Origin: an uncultured Clostridia bacterium
Lineage (GTDB): Bacteria > Bacillota > Clostridia > HGM11514
NCBI GenBank assembly: GCA_934464705.1
Contig: CAKSKB010000003.1
Span: 62,001-126,000, forward strand
Length of the DNA stretch: 64,000 nucleotides
Reading direction: 5' to 3'
This document shows positions 17,264-26,432 of this stretch, piece after piece. The notes beneath the pieces were generated by a model. That model saw only the letters and a list, made by a program, of their open reading frames with translations. It did not search any database and was not told the DNA's origin. Position 1 is the stretch's first letter. Every line of letters begins with the position of its first letter. Made by a program: the position numbers and the translations under genes.

Positions 17264-17830
17264 TCACCTCTGGTTAAAGCGGTTCATTGCGCCCGAAGCG
17301 TCGCCAGACACAAGCATTTCGAGAGCCGTGCAGACATCGGGAATCATATCGGTGAGCGTTTTAATATCCTCTTTCGGGAACTTGCCGAGAACATGGTCCG
17401 CAAGGTCCATTTGCGGAAACGGCTTCTCGCCCACCCCTATTTTCAGCCTCGGAAAATCCTCCGAGCCGAGATTGTAAATAATAGATTTTATGCCGTTGTG
17501 ACCGCCCGCACTGCCCTTTAAGCGGATTCTCATTCTGCCGACATCCATCGAAACATCGTCAAACACAACGATAATATCCTGCGGAGCGCACTTATATTTT
17601 GCAGAAAGTGACTTTACGCTTTCGCCGCTCAAATTCATAAAAGTCTGCGGTTTTGCAAGCACGACCTGTTCGCCGGCTATTCTGCCGATACCGGTCAATG
17701 CCTTGCAGTCCGCCTTATTCACCTTAATATTATGTTTATGCGCAAAGCACTCAAGATATGCAAATCCGATGTTGTGCCTTGTGTCATCATATTTTTTGCC
17801 CGGATTGCCCAGGCCGACAATAATTTTCAT
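17264..17830 (-). CDS. pth: Peptidyl-tRNA hydrolase
   Basis: 188 aa, usual length. GLGNPGKKYDDTRHNIGF near the N-terminus carries the catalytic His (~20). QTFMNLSG, DDVSMDVG and GGHNGIKSI blocks are intact. Pth frees tRNA from prematurely released peptidyl-tRNA. It lies between prs and mfd, the conserved Firmicute order (spoVC in Bacillus subtilis). The 5S-binding protein Ctc gene, found at this point in Bacillus, is absent. Confidence 0.97.
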   Translation of the reverse strand: MKIIVGLGNPGKKYDDTRHNIGFAYLECFAHKHNIKVNKADCKALTGIGRIAGEQVVLAKPQTFMNLSGESVKSLSAKYKCAPQDIIVVFDDVSMDVGRMRIRLKGSAGGHNGIKSIIYNLGSEDFPRLKIGVGEKPFPQMDLADHVLGKFPKEDIKTLTDMIPDVCTALEMLVSGDASGAMNRFNQR

Positions 17831-17909
17831 ATCATTCTCCGTAACATGAAATCAAACGGGTGACAAAACACTGCCGCCCGCTTGAAAATTCTTTGTATGT
17901 ACCGAAATT

Positions 17910-18866
17910 TTATATAAAGAGTGTGCTGATTGATTTTTCGTCGAATATTCTGCTGATAGCTTCCGCAAACATCTGAGCAACGGAAAGAACATGAATTTTA
18001 TCAAGTTTCTTTTCATCGGGCAGCGGAACGGTATCGAGCATAATAAGCTCTTTTATAGCCGACTTTTCGATTCTCTCGATTGCCGGACCCGAAAGCACCG
18101 CATGCGTACAGCAAGCATAAACCTCCGTTGCGCCTCTTTCCTTGAGAGCGTCGGCAGCATGGCAGATTGTGCCTGCGGTGTCAATCATATCGTCAACCAG
18201 AATAACCTTTTTGCCTGCAACATCACCGATGATATTCATAACCTCGCAAACATTGGCTTTGGGGCGTCTTTTATCGATAATCGCCATTGAGAGGTCAAGT
18301 CTTTCGGCAAACGAACGAACTCTCGTAACGCTGCCGAGGTCAGGCGATACACACACAACATTGTCCTTTTCCGAGGAGAATTTATCCGAATAATAATTTG
18401 AAAGAATCGGAACCCCGAGAAGATGGTCAACCGGAATGTTGAAAAATCCCTGAATCTGCGATGCGTGAAGATCCATTGTAAGAACCCTGTCCGCACCGGC
18501 GGTAGCGATAAGGTCCGCAACAAGCTTAGCCGAAATCGGATCGCGCGCCTTAGCTTTTCTGTCCTGTCTTGCGTATCCGTAATAAGGAATAACCGCAGTT
18601 ATTCTGCCGGCAGAAGCTCTCTTGAATGCGTCGATCATAATAAGGAGCTCCATAAGATTGTCGTTTACGGGGTCGCAGGTTGACTGAACAACAAACACAT
18701 CCGCGCCTCTGACGGTTTCGGAGGTTGTAACAAACACCTCGCCGTCGCTGAACTTGCCTACCTTTGCGTTTCCGAGCGGAACACCGAGTATATCAGCAAT
18801 CGCCTTTGCAAGAGCAATGTTGGAATTGCCTGCGAAAATTTTAACATTCTTACCGTGTGCTATCAT
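17910..18866 (-). CDS. prs: Ribose-phosphate pyrophosphokinase
   Basis: 318 aa, class I PRPP synthetase. The ATP-binding segment has YYGYARQDRKAK near 98-110, DLHASQIQGFF near 135, and the PRPP loop VILVDDMIDTAGT near 220. It makes PRPP for nucleotide, histidine and tryptophan synthesis. It overlaps glmU by 4 bp (translational coupling). The C-terminus (SISTLFI) is typical for Firmicute Prs. Confidence 0.97.
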   Translation of the reverse strand: MIAHGKNVKIFAGNSNIALAKAIADILGVPLGNAKVGKFSDGEVFVTTSETVRGADVFVVQSTCDPVNDNLMELLIMIDAFKRASAGRITAVIPYYGYARQDRKAKARDPISAKLVADLIATAGADRVLTMDLHASQIQGFFNIPVDHLLGVPILSNYYSDKFSSEKDNVVCVSPDLGSVTRVRSFAERLDLSMAIIDKRRPKANVCEVMNIIGDVAGKKVILVDDMIDTAGTICHAADALKERGATEVYACCTHAVLSGPAIERIEKSAIKELIMLDTVPLPDEKKLDKIHVLSVAQMFAEAISRIFDEKSISTLFI

Positions 18867-20236
18867 TTATTTTTCTCCTTTCGGCCGGTCACCCAGCCGT
18901 GTTTATTAACTTGCTTGGCTCTGGCAATTGCCAGCGAATCCGCAGGAACATTATCCGTAATCGTAGAGCCTGCGGCGGTGAAAGCATTGTCGGCAACCTC
19001 AACGGGGGCAACAAGGTTGGTGTTGCAGCCGATAAAGGCATTATCGCCGATTTTCGTTCTGTATTTGTGATTTCCGTCATAATTAACCGTAACGGTTCCG
19101 CAGCCGAAATTCACCTTCGAGCCGACATCGCTGTCGCCCACATATGTCAAGTGCGAAACCTTAGTTCCGTCGTCAATCGAGGAATTTTTGATTTCGACAA
19201 AATCACCTATTTTAACATTTTTTCCGATTTTTGAATTGGGTCTGATATAAGCAAACGGCCCGACATTAGTGCCGCTTTGAACTTCGCTTTCAACGCAAAC
19301 CGAATTTGCGATACTGACGCCGCAGCCGACTTTCATATCCGTGAGCCTCGTCTGCGGACCGATAACGCAGCCCTTCCCAATCTCGGTTTTCCCGAAAATA
19401 AAGCAGCCCGGCTCAATAACCGTATCGCAGCCGACCGTAACATCATCGCCTATGTAAGTGTTTTGTGGGTCGGTCACCGTAACGCCCGATTCCATAATTC
19501 TGCTTACATTCCTTGCGTTTATAAGCTTATCCATCTCGGCAAGCTGAAAGCGGTCATTTACCCCCAGAAGTTCCGTGTAATCTTTCATAAGAGCAACAGA
19601 AACCGTTTTACCCTCCGCCCTAAGCACGGAGAGCACATCCGGAAGATAATATTCACCCTGAGCATTGTTGTTATTGATTTTTTTCACAGCCTCAAAAAGC
19701 AGCTTTGAATCAAAGAAATATATTCCGCTGTTTATAAGATTAACCGCAAGCTCGGTATCGCTTGCGTCCTTTTGTTCAACAATCGCCTTGAATTCGCCGT
19801 TTTCCTCAATGACCCTTCCGTACCCGAACGGATCCTCAACCTTCGCCGCCAAAACTGTTGCCGCAGCAGACGAATTTCTATGCGTTTCGTAACATTCTTT
19901 AAGCGTTTCCGCCATTATTGCCGGAACATCGCCGCTGAGTATAAGAACATCGCCCGAATAATCCTCAAAAAGAGGTTCGGTCTGCATAACAGCGTGCGCC
20001 GTTCCCAAAAGTTCGTGCTGGAAGGCGTATTCCGCACGGCTGCCGACATGAGCCATAACCTCTTCCGCTTTATGACCGACAACGATAACCGTTTTTTCGG
20101 CACCGCAGCGCTCCGCCGCTTCAATACACCTGTCAATCATAGTTTTACCGCAAACCTTGTGAAGTACCTTTGATGTGTCGGACTTCATGCGTTTGCCGTG
20201 ACCCGCAGCCATAATGACCGCCCTAAGTCTTTGCAT
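18863..20236 (-). CDS. glmU: Bifunctional GlcNAc-1-P uridyltransferase / GlcN-1-P acetyltransferase
   Basis: 457 aa. N-terminal nucleotidyltransferase: AAGHGKRMKSDTSKVLHK at 11-28, where G-x-G-x-R binds UTP. The C-terminal half from ~250 is a left-handed beta-helix with hexapeptide repeats, including YVGDSDVGSKVNFGCGT and NYDGNHKYRT, conserved acetyltransferase active-site blocks. GlmU makes UDP-GlcNAc for peptidoglycan and wall polymers. The product also links to NagA/NagB at 32413-34457, which run amino-sugar catabolism. It has its own promoter at 20276-20304 besides possible read-through from spoVG. Confidence 0.97.
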   Translation of the reverse strand: MQRLRAVIMAAGHGKRMKSDTSKVLHKVCGKTMIDRCIEAAERCGAEKTVIVVGHKAEEVMAHVGSRAEYAFQHELLGTAHAVMQTEPLFEDYSGDVLILSGDVPAIMAETLKECYETHRNSSAAATVLAAKVEDPFGYGRVIEENGEFKAIVEQKDASDTELAVNLINSGIYFFDSKLLFEAVKKINNNNAQGEYYLPDVLSVLRAEGKTVSVALMKDYTELLGVNDRFQLAEMDKLINARNVSRIMESGVTVTDPQNTYIGDDVTVGCDTVIEPGCFIFGKTEIGKGCVIGPQTRLTDMKVGCGVSIANSVCVESEVQSGTNVGPFAYIRPNSKIGKNVKIGDFVEIKNSSIDDGTKVSHLTYVGDSDVGSKVNFGCGTVTVNYDGNHKYRTKIGDNAFIGCNTNLVAPVEVADNAFTAAGSTITDNVPADSLAIARAKQVNKHGWVTGRKEKNK

Positions 20237-20275
20237 TAATTAAGACCTCCCGGAAATATTTCAATCGCATTACAT

Positions 20276-20304
20276 ATTATATCAAATTTATTACAAAAAG
20301 CCAA
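20276..20304 (-). promoter_or_regulatory. Promoter of glmU-prs-pth-mfd
   Basis: On the minus strand: TTGGCT, 17-nt spacer, TATAAT with TGA extended -10, 40 bp before the glmU start and downstream of the spoVG terminator. Confidence 0.65.
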
Positions 20305-20360
20305 TGATTAAAAATAACAATAAAATGCCGAAATTTGTCGAAACAATCGTTATAAGCAAC

Positions 20361-20392
20361 AAAAACACCCGCTCTTAAAGTCAGAACGGGTG
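20361..20392 (-). terminator. Terminator after spoVG
   Basis: On the minus strand a 10-bp stem with one mismatch (20383-20392 with 20366-20375) is followed by TTTTTG. It starts 7 bp after the spoVG stop, so spoVG is largely transcribed alone. Confidence 0.85.
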
Positions 20393-20398
20393 CAAAAC

Positions 20399-20680
20399 TC
20401 ATTCAATAACGGAAGCCGCCTGCGCCAAAAGCTCCTGATGATACTTTTCTATAACGGCGCTTTCAATCATTTCTCTTGTATCGGCGTTTATGGGATGCGC
20501 AATGTCCCTGAACCCGCCGTCAGACATTTTTCGGCTGGGCATAGCTATAAAAAGCTTATCCTGACCTTCGATAATCTTAATGTCCCTTACAACAAAACAG
20601 TCGTCAAAAGTAACTGAAACAACTGCCTTCATTTTTCCCTCCGAGGTTATCGGTTTAACTCTGACATCGGTAATTTTCAT
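20399..20680 (-). CDS. spoVG: SpoVG family regulatory RNA/DNA-binding protein
   Basis: 93 aa. The SpoVG fold is clear: MKITDVRVKPI at the N-terminus, VSVTFDDCFVVRDIKII, MPSRK and DIAHPINADTREMIE. In Bacillus SpoVG affects septation during sporulation; in other species it binds nucleic acid and regulates surface genes. An AAGGGGG ribosome site precedes the ATG. It is divergent from murC and has its own terminator. No sigmaH-type promoter was recognised in the upstream 198 bp. Confidence 0.96.
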   Translation of the reverse strand: MKITDVRVKPITSEGKMKAVVSVTFDDCFVVRDIKIIEGQDKLFIAMPSRKMSDGGFRDIAHPINADTREMIESAVIEKYHQELLAQAASVIE

Positions 20681-20807
20681 GATTTAAAACCCCCTTTATA
20701 ATATTTAAAAAGCGTAATAAGTTGTCTATATATATAATTATACACATTTTTTCAAAAAAGTAAAGCTTTTTTCGTAAATTCTTCTAAAATAAAGTTTAGA
20801 AAATGTA

Positions 20808-20836
20808 TTGATTTTTTTGGTGAAATTGTATAAAAT
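20808..20836 (+). promoter_or_regulatory. Probable promoter of murC
   Basis: TTGATT, 17-nt spacer, TAAAAT (an alternative TATAAA would give only 15). A 7-bp inverted repeat (20782-20788 with 20795-20801) sits just upstream and might be a binding site. Confidence 0.5.
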
Positions 20837-20878
20837 ATATATTGGAACTAAATTTTATTGTATTTAAGGTGGTATTTA

Positions 20879-22225
20879 ATGTATACAGATTTGATTAAAC
20901 CCGGGAATCACATTCACTTCATAGGCATAGGCGGAGTGAGCATGAGCGGCCTGGCAAAGATACTCAACGCTAAGGGAATCACCGTTACGGGGTCGGATAT
21001 AAACCATTCGGTCTATACGGATTCTCTCGAGCGTGCCGGCATAAAGGTTGATTATCCTCACACGGCAAAGCTGATGCGCGGCGCCGATCTTGCTGTATAT
21101 ACGGCGGCGGTTAAGGCGGATAATCCGGAAATGATATACGCTGACCGAAACGGCATACCGAAAATCGAACGCGCAAAGCTTCTTGGTGTTATCATGAAGC
21201 ACTACAGCCGCTCCGTTGCGGTTTCCGGAACGCACGGCAAAACGACGGTTACAAGCATGCTTGCAAAAATTATGCTTGACGCAAATCTTGACCCAACCGT
21301 AACGGTTGGAGGTGAACTTGAAGCAATCGGCGGCAATCTCCGCATAGGAAAAAGCGAAAATTTTCTTACGGAAGCCTGCGAATATGTTGACAGTTTCTTA
21401 AACTTTTTCCCGTCGATCAGTCTTATACTTAATATAGAAGAGGACCATCTCGACTATTTCTCCGGAATCGAGCAGATAAAGCGTTCTTTCAGGCAGTTTG
21501 CGTCGCAGACATCGGATTTGCTGATTGTGTGCGGCGACGACAAAAACATCAAATCGGCGCTTGAAGGATTTGAGCCAGTAACATTCGGTTTTTCCGAAAG
21601 CTGCCGCTACCGTGCGGAGGATATTTCGGAAAACGGATTTTTCACCGAATACACGCTTATAAAAGATAATGAAAAGATATGCACCGTCACCCTTTCGCTT
21701 AAAGGACGGCATAATATCAAAAATTCGCTTGCGGCTCTCGCCTGTGCGGACGCTCTCGGAATAGACCTTAAATCCGCTTCTGAATCGCTTAATGATTTTA
21801 AGGGCGCAAAAAGAAGGCTCGAATATAAAGGCAGCAAGAACGGATTTATGATTTACGACGATTATGCGCACCATCCTACGGAAATAAAGGCTACGCTTCA
21901 GGCAGCTTCAACCATGCCGCATAATAAAATCTGGTGTATATTCCAGCCGCACACATATACAAGGACCAAAGCACTGCTCGGCGATTTTGCGGAAGCGCTG
22001 ACAGGAGCGGGCAACATAATCATAACCGATATTTACGCAGCACGCGAAAAGGATACCGGACTTGTGACGGCAAAAGACCTTGCTGCAAAAATCGACGGAA
22101 GCGTCTATATAAGCAGTTTTGACGATATAAAAACATATATACTTGCAAACGCAAAGCATGACGACATCGTTATCACTATGGGTGCCGGAACGGTATCGAA
22201 AATAAGCGACGAGCTTCTTAAATAA
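20879..22225 (+). CDS. murC: UDP-N-acetylmuramate--L-alanine ligase
   Basis: 448 aa Mur ligase. GIGGVSMSGLA lies near 19-29, the ATP-binding loop GTHGKTTVTSM near 112-122, and DDYAHHPTE, conserved in MurC, near 330. MurC adds the first L-Ala of the peptidoglycan stem peptide in the cytoplasm. The ATG at 20879 is chosen because AAGGTGG lies 7 nt upstream; an earlier in-frame TTG has no ribosome site. It is monocistronic and diverges from spoVG, as in some Clostridia. Confidence 0.96.
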   Translation: MYTDLIKPGNHIHFIGIGGVSMSGLAKILNAKGITVTGSDINHSVYTDSLERAGIKVDYPHTAKLMRGADLAVYTAAVKADNPEMIYADRNGIPKIERAKLLGVIMKHYSRSVAVSGTHGKTTVTSMLAKIMLDANLDPTVTVGGELEAIGGNLRIGKSENFLTEACEYVDSFLNFFPSISLILNIEEDHLDYFSGIEQIKRSFRQFASQTSDLLIVCGDDKNIKSALEGFEPVTFGFSESCRYRAEDISENGFFTEYTLIKDNEKICTVTLSLKGRHNIKNSLAALACADALGIDLKSASESLNDFKGAKRRLEYKGSKNGFMIYDDYAHHPTEIKATLQAASTMPHNKIWCIFQPHTYTRTKALLGDFAEALTGAGNIIITDIYAAREKDTGLVTAKDLAAKIDGSVYISSFDDIKTYILANAKHDDIVITMGAGTVSKISDELLK

Positions 22226-22230
22226 TTTAG

Positions 22231-22259
22231 AGCGGCACAGCGATTTTTGCTGTGCCGCT
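22231..22259. terminator. Convergent hairpin between murC and the XRE pseudogene
   Basis: An 11-bp perfect stem (22231-22241 with 22249-22259) with a 7-nt loop sits between convergent genes. Neither flank has a strong T tract, so termination may be partial in both directions. Confidence 0.6.
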
Positions 22260-22263
22260 TCTG

Positions 22264-22704
22264 TTATTTATTCCAGTGCCCGAGTTTGGGCACAACAGCC
22301 TCCATATGCGCCCTGACCTGTTCTGCGGGCCACTTTTCGCTCGCCATATGTTCAACGCAAAAGTCAATCAGCTGCTGCATATCGGTATATTTGAATTCAC
22401 CGCCGCTGTAGCACCATTTGCAGTATTCCTCGTTGAAATCTCCGTCCGGTTCCCTGCTTGTTGTCGAATCATCAAGCGGCATACCGCAGCACTGGCATAT
22501 AAGCTGCCTCGGAGCACCCAAAAGTGTGTTAATCGAAACATCAAAAAGCTTTGATAACAACTTCAGCGTTTCGGTATTCGGAACGGTTTCGCCTGTTTCC
22601 CAGCGCGATACCGCCTGCATCGTAACAAACACTTTATCGGCGAGTTCCTGCTGTTACAATCCTTTGCCTGTTCTGAGTTCAAGCAAGATATTTTTTGTAT
22701 CCAT
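22264..22704 (-). pseudogene. XRE-family regulator with C-terminal zinc-ribbon domain, interrupted by a nonsense codon
   Basis: The full frame runs from ATG at 22704 (AGGTGA ribosome site) but codon 17 is TAA (22654-22656), in the HTH where related proteins carry Ser (GL-S-Q-E-LA). A single C-to-A change explains it. The rest of the frame is intact: helix-turn-helix VSRWETGETVPNTETLKLL, then a zinc domain CQCCGMPLDD...EEYCKWCYSGG and a C-terminal helix. A GTG at 22632 could restart translation but would miss the first HTH helices. A promoter at 22724-22752 looks intact, so the loss is probably recent, or it is a sequencing error. Confidence 0.75.
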
Positions 22705-22723
22705 TAAAATCACCTCTGCAAGT

Positions 22724-22752
22724 ATTTTAACACAAACAATTCAAGTTTGCAA
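22724..22752 (-). promoter_or_regulatory. Promoter of the XRE gene
   Basis: On the minus strand: TTGCAA, 17-nt spacer, TAAAAT, 20 bp before the ATG at 22704. It lies directly after the MATE gene stop. Confidence 0.45.
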
Positions 22753-22757
22753 GCAAC

Positions 22758-24149
22758 TTACAGTTGCTCAACCGCCTCTTTACCCTCGTTGGTTACAGGC
22801 TTAATCCACTTATCGGAGAAAAAGTGTTTAAGACACATAACCGTTTTCGGATAATCGTCAAAAACATACATAAACGCCACAACAAAGACAAACGGAAGTT
22901 TAAGTACATAAGCCGCAATGAGGGTCATCGGCATTGAAATAAGCCAGGTTCCGCACAAATCGTATTTGAATCCTCTGACTGTGTCGCCGCCGGGTCTGAA
23001 TATTCCGCACACCTGCATATAAGGGATATTTCTCACGGGAAGTTCGACTGCATAAAGAATAAGTATGCCGGTTGCGGTTGTGAATGTAACATCGCTGATG
23101 TTGTTGCTCATGTTAAAAAGACTCACAAGCTGTTCTCTGAAAATAACAACAAGCGAACCGAGAACAATCCCCAAAAGAGGCGTCATTACCATAAAGCGCC
23201 TTGCGTTGAGCCTTGCCTCATCCAGTTTTCCCGAGCCGACCGACTTCCCGACCAAAATGGCACAGGAATTCCCAAGCCCGGCAAAGAAAACGAACATCAT
23301 ATTTTCAAAGGTTTTGCAGATTGTAACCGCCGCATACTCCTCGTAACCGATATTTGCAAAGATGATATTAAAAACCACCATTGCACTGCCCCAAATTGTT
23401 TCGTTGAAGATAACGGGCGTTGCCTTTTTGTAAAACTCTACTGCAAATGATTTTGTAAAACTCAGATATTCCCCCGGTTTACCGCAGAGGATATTCTTTG
23501 TTGCAAAGGCTGAAACCGCAATAAAAACAGGAGCCGTCCATGCGGCGATAACCGTTGCCCACGCAGCGCCTTCTATTCCCATTTCGGGAAACCCGAACTT
23601 TCCGAAAATCATTGCATAATCAAGGAAAATATTTGTAACGGTAGTAATCAGCGCCGTTGCAAGCGGAACCCTCACGCGTTCCACGGCACGGAGCGCCGCC
23701 GAAAGCACCATATTCAGCACCACCGCCGGATATGACCACGCAACCGCACGAAGATATCTCGCCCCGGTTGAAATGATAATCGGTTCGCTGTTAAAAATGC
23801 GTATGATTTTTTCCGGAATAAAAATCCCGAGCATAAGGAACACAGCTGAAATAAGGCAGGCGCTTATCGTTGCCAGCCCTATTGTTTTCTTTATATTTAC
23901 GGTATCAAAAACTCCCCAGTACTGCGAAATAAACACCGACGCACCGGAGCATATTCCGAAAAGAACCATGTTAAGCAGCCAGCTCAGCTGACCCGCCATT
24001 CCTACAGACGATAACGCAACATCACCGAGCTGCCCTACCATGATTGTGTCCACAAGTGTAAATGAGCTTGTAAGCAAATTCTGCATAGCAATCGGAAGGG
24101 CAAGCGCAAGCGCCGCCTTCCAAAAGTTTTTATCTTTAAGATTAAGCAT
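22758..24149 (-). CDS. MATE family multidrug/cation efflux transporter
   Basis: 463 aa with about 12 transmembrane helices in two MatE repeats. The first repeat has the ALPIAMQNLLTSSFTLVDTIMVGQLGD signature region (residues ~16-42, where P and the D of DTIMVG are conserved). MATE proteins export cationic compounds using Na+ or H+ gradients. The substrate cannot be told from sequence. The gene starts 8 bp after the aldose epimerase-like gene stop and is in the same transcript, with the XRE-type regulator behind it. Confidence 0.92.
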   Translation of the reverse strand: MLNLKDKNFWKAALALALPIAMQNLLTSSFTLVDTIMVGQLGDVALSSVGMAGQLSWLLNMVLFGICSGASVFISQYWGVFDTVNIKKTIGLATISACLISAVFLMLGIFIPEKIIRIFNSEPIIISTGARYLRAVAWSYPAVVLNMVLSAALRAVERVRVPLATALITTVTNIFLDYAMIFGKFGFPEMGIEGAAWATVIAAWTAPVFIAVSAFATKNILCGKPGEYLSFTKSFAVEFYKKATPVIFNETIWGSAMVVFNIIFANIGYEEYAAVTICKTFENMMFVFFAGLGNSCAILVGKSVGSGKLDEARLNARRFMVMTPLLGIVLGSLVVIFREQLVSLFNMSNNISDVTFTTATGILILYAVELPVRNIPYMQVCGIFRPGGDTVRGFKYDLCGTWLISMPMTLIAAYVLKLPFVFVVAFMYVFDDYPKTVMCLKHFFSDKWIKPVTNEGKEAVEQL

Positions 24150-24157
24150 AAATACCT

Positions 24158-25021
24158 CTATTTTTCAAATGTAATCTTATGGGCAATGCTGTAATTGGCG
24201 TTTGCGGCAAGCGGCATAATTCCCTCTTTTTTCGTGAAATCATACGATGAGCCTACAATGTCCGCCATTCCTGCCCACGGCTCGATGCAGATGTACTTTC
24301 CGTTCGGCTTTGTCCAGAAAAGAAGATAATCAAAGCCCGGAAATTCAACATCTATTTTTGTTGCGCCGTCATGTCTTACAAGCGAAACCTTTCTTGATTT
24401 CACTGTTTTGAACACGAGTGCGTCAACCGCAAAATACTCATATAAAAGGTCAAGCTTGTCCGAGTCTTTTTTGAATGTAATGTACTTGTCTTCAAGAAAA
24501 TTTCCGTCCAGGATATAAGCATTAAGCGTTTCGGGCTTTTCAAATTCGATGCTGTAATTCTCGATACCGTCGGGGCAGGCATATCCTTCGTGCGCACCTA
24601 CCGAGAAATACATCGTTTTATCCGTTTTGTTGTCAATGCTGTAGGTTGTTTTTAGGGTATTGCCGTCAAGCTCAAATATCGCTCTGAACTCAAAATCAAA
24701 GGGATACTGTTTCAGCGTTTCTTCGGTCTGTCTTGTAACAAGGGTAACGGAGGATTCCGTCTGAGCCTCAATGAAAAATTCGGCATACTTTATAAAGCCG
24801 TGTTTTTTCATGGTGTAACAAGCACCGTCAAGCTCATATCTGTCCTCTTTAAGACCGCCGCAAATCGGAAACAGAATCGGAGAGCAGTTACCCCACACGG
24901 ATTCATCCGCTTCCCACATAAATTCCTTGCCGCAGCTGTTTTTAACCGAGCGCAGTTCCGCACCGGTAAGGCTGATTTTTGCCGTAAGAGTTCCGTTAGA
25001 AATTTCAACAAATTTGCTCAT
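24158..25021 (-). CDS. Aldose 1-epimerase family protein (LacX/GalM-like)
   Basis: 287 aa beta-sandwich protein of the aldose 1-epimerase superfamily. Conserved pieces are LTGAELRSV, FPICGG...Y, KKHGFI near 95 and VGAHEGY near 168-175, with the His residues expected for mutarotase-type chemistry. LacX-like members are distinct from classical GalM and often act on an unknown sugar or sugar phosphate. It starts 3 bp after pepD stops. The proximity of glycan-degrading genes in the window suggests galactose or a related sugar; this is inference. Confidence 0.85.
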   Translation of the reverse strand: MSKFVEISNGTLTAKISLTGAELRSVKNSCGKEFMWEADESVWGNCSPILFPICGGLKEDRYELDGACYTMKKHGFIKYAEFFIEAQTESSVTLVTRQTEETLKQYPFDFEFRAIFELDGNTLKTTYSIDNKTDKTMYFSVGAHEGYACPDGIENYSIEFEKPETLNAYILDGNFLEDKYITFKKDSDKLDLLYEYFAVDALVFKTVKSRKVSLVRHDGATKIDVEFPGFDYLLFWTKPNGKYICIEPWAGMADIVGSSYDFTKKEGIMPLAANANYSIAHKITFEK

Positions 25022-25024
25022 TTT

Positions 25025-26416
25025 TTATTCTCCAATCTTTTTTAATACTTCCGTAAAATATTTCCACGCTTTTTCAAGCGATTTAAGTTCCATGCGTTCG
25101 TTTACGGTATGAATATCAAGTATGTCGGGGCAGATTGAAACACATTCAAGCCCCTTGATTTTACCGCAGAAAATACCGCATTCAAGCCCTGCATGTATAG
25201 CCTCGATTTTCGGTTCAAAGCCGAACATGCCGATAAATGTATCGGTCATGGTTTTAAGAAGAGCCGAATTTTTATTATACTCCCAAGCCGGATATTCGCC
25301 GTCAAACACGGTTTTTCCTTCAAAATGCTTTGATATAACCGATAATTTATTTTTAAGATACTCTTTTTCTGATTCCGATGAGCTTCTGATAAAAAACTCA
25401 CATTCCAGACAGCCGCTGTTTGTTTTAACCGAGGCAAGGCTGAGCGATGTCCGCACCAGCCCGGAAATTTCATTGCTCATCGAAAATACACCGTTTGGAA
25501 CAGCCGTCAGAAACTCCGCAGCTTCGGGCAAAAACGCAGCGTAATCGCCCGTAATTTCACGGCATTCTGCGGTTATTCCGCTATCGCAGGAACCGTATTC
25601 GCGGCGGATGTCATTCAAAATACCGTTTACTTTTCCGCTCGGGTCAAAACCGCATTTTATAACCGCCTCCGCAGCCGTCGGGATAACATTGTGTTTGTCG
25701 CCTCCCGAAAATGAGCAAAGCGCATAATCGCCCAAAGAATAGAGAATCCTGCCCAAAAGCATATTAGCGTTTGCTCTGCCCTTGTCGATGTCAACCCCCG
25801 AGTGGCCGCCGAGAAGTCCGTCCGCGCTTATTCGGTAAAACTTACCTTCAAATGCGGTTTTATGAAGCGGAATAAGGCATTTTGCCGTGCAGCCGCCGGC
25901 GCAGCTTACGGTTAAGGTGTCTGCGGTTTCGGAGTCGAGATTTATAAGCCTTTTTGATTTCACAGCGGATAAATCGATACCTATGGCGCCGTCCATTCCT
26001 GTTTCCTCATCGGTTGTGAAAACCGCCTCAATTTCGGGATGCATTAAATCTTCCGAATCAAGAACCGCCAAAATCATAGCAACGCCGATACCGTCATCTG
26101 CACCAAGTGTTGTTCCGTTTGCCGTCAGCCAGCCGTCTTTTTCTATAAGTTCAATCGGGTCGGACGCAAAATCAAAATTTGTGCCGTCCTCCTTTTCGCA
26201 AACCATGTCAAGGTGCGCCTGAAGCATAACCGGCTCCGCCATTTCGCAGCCATTCGACGCAGGTTTTTTTATTATCACATTGTTAAGCCCGTCACGAACC
26301 GCTTCAAGTCCTTTTTTCTCTGCAAAATTCACACAGTACTCCGAGATACCGTCCGTATTCCCGGAGCCTCTCGGAATTTTTGATATTTCCCTGAAAAATT
26401 CAAGAACCCGTTCCAT
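25025..26416 (-). CDS. pepD: Aminoacyl-histidine dipeptidase (M20 family)
   Basis: 463 aa, matching PepD (beta-Ala-His dipeptidase) in length. Metal ligands are visible: HLDMVCEK near 75-85, LGADDGIG near 112-119, TDEETGMDGA near 143-152 with the general base Glu, and the late IHAGLECGIF near 415-424. A lid domain lies between. It hydrolyses small dipeptides in the cytoplasm with zinc. It starts 16 bp after the glycosidase gene stop and is probably cotranscribed with it and the epimerase/MATE genes. Confidence 0.93.
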   Translation of the reverse strand: MERVLEFFREISKIPRGSGNTDGISEYCVNFAEKKGLEAVRDGLNNVIIKKPASNGCEMAEPVMLQAHLDMVCEKEDGTNFDFASDPIELIEKDGWLTANGTTLGADDGIGVAMILAVLDSEDLMHPEIEAVFTTDEETGMDGAIGIDLSAVKSKRLINLDSETADTLTVSCAGGCTAKCLIPLHKTAFEGKFYRISADGLLGGHSGVDIDKGRANANMLLGRILYSLGDYALCSFSGGDKHNVIPTAAEAVIKCGFDPSGKVNGILNDIRREYGSCDSGITAECREITGDYAAFLPEAAEFLTAVPNGVFSMSNEISGLVRTSLSLASVKTNSGCLECEFFIRSSSESEKEYLKNKLSVISKHFEGKTVFDGEYPAWEYNKNSALLKTMTDTFIGMFGFEPKIEAIHAGLECGIFCGKIKGLECVSICPDILDIHTVNERMELKSLEKAWKYFTEVLKKIGE

Positions 26417-26432
26417 TTTTCACACTCCCGAA

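Noticed and set aside
20681..20878. SigmaH-type promoter expected before spoVG
   Set aside because: No AGGA-type -35 with a GAAT -10 at proper spacing; only AT-rich sequence with an isolated TATAAT.
22264..22632. The 122-codon frame from GTG 22632 as an intact gene
   Set aside because: It starts inside the HTH, lacks a ribosome site, and the complete HTH lies upstream behind a single TAA codon.
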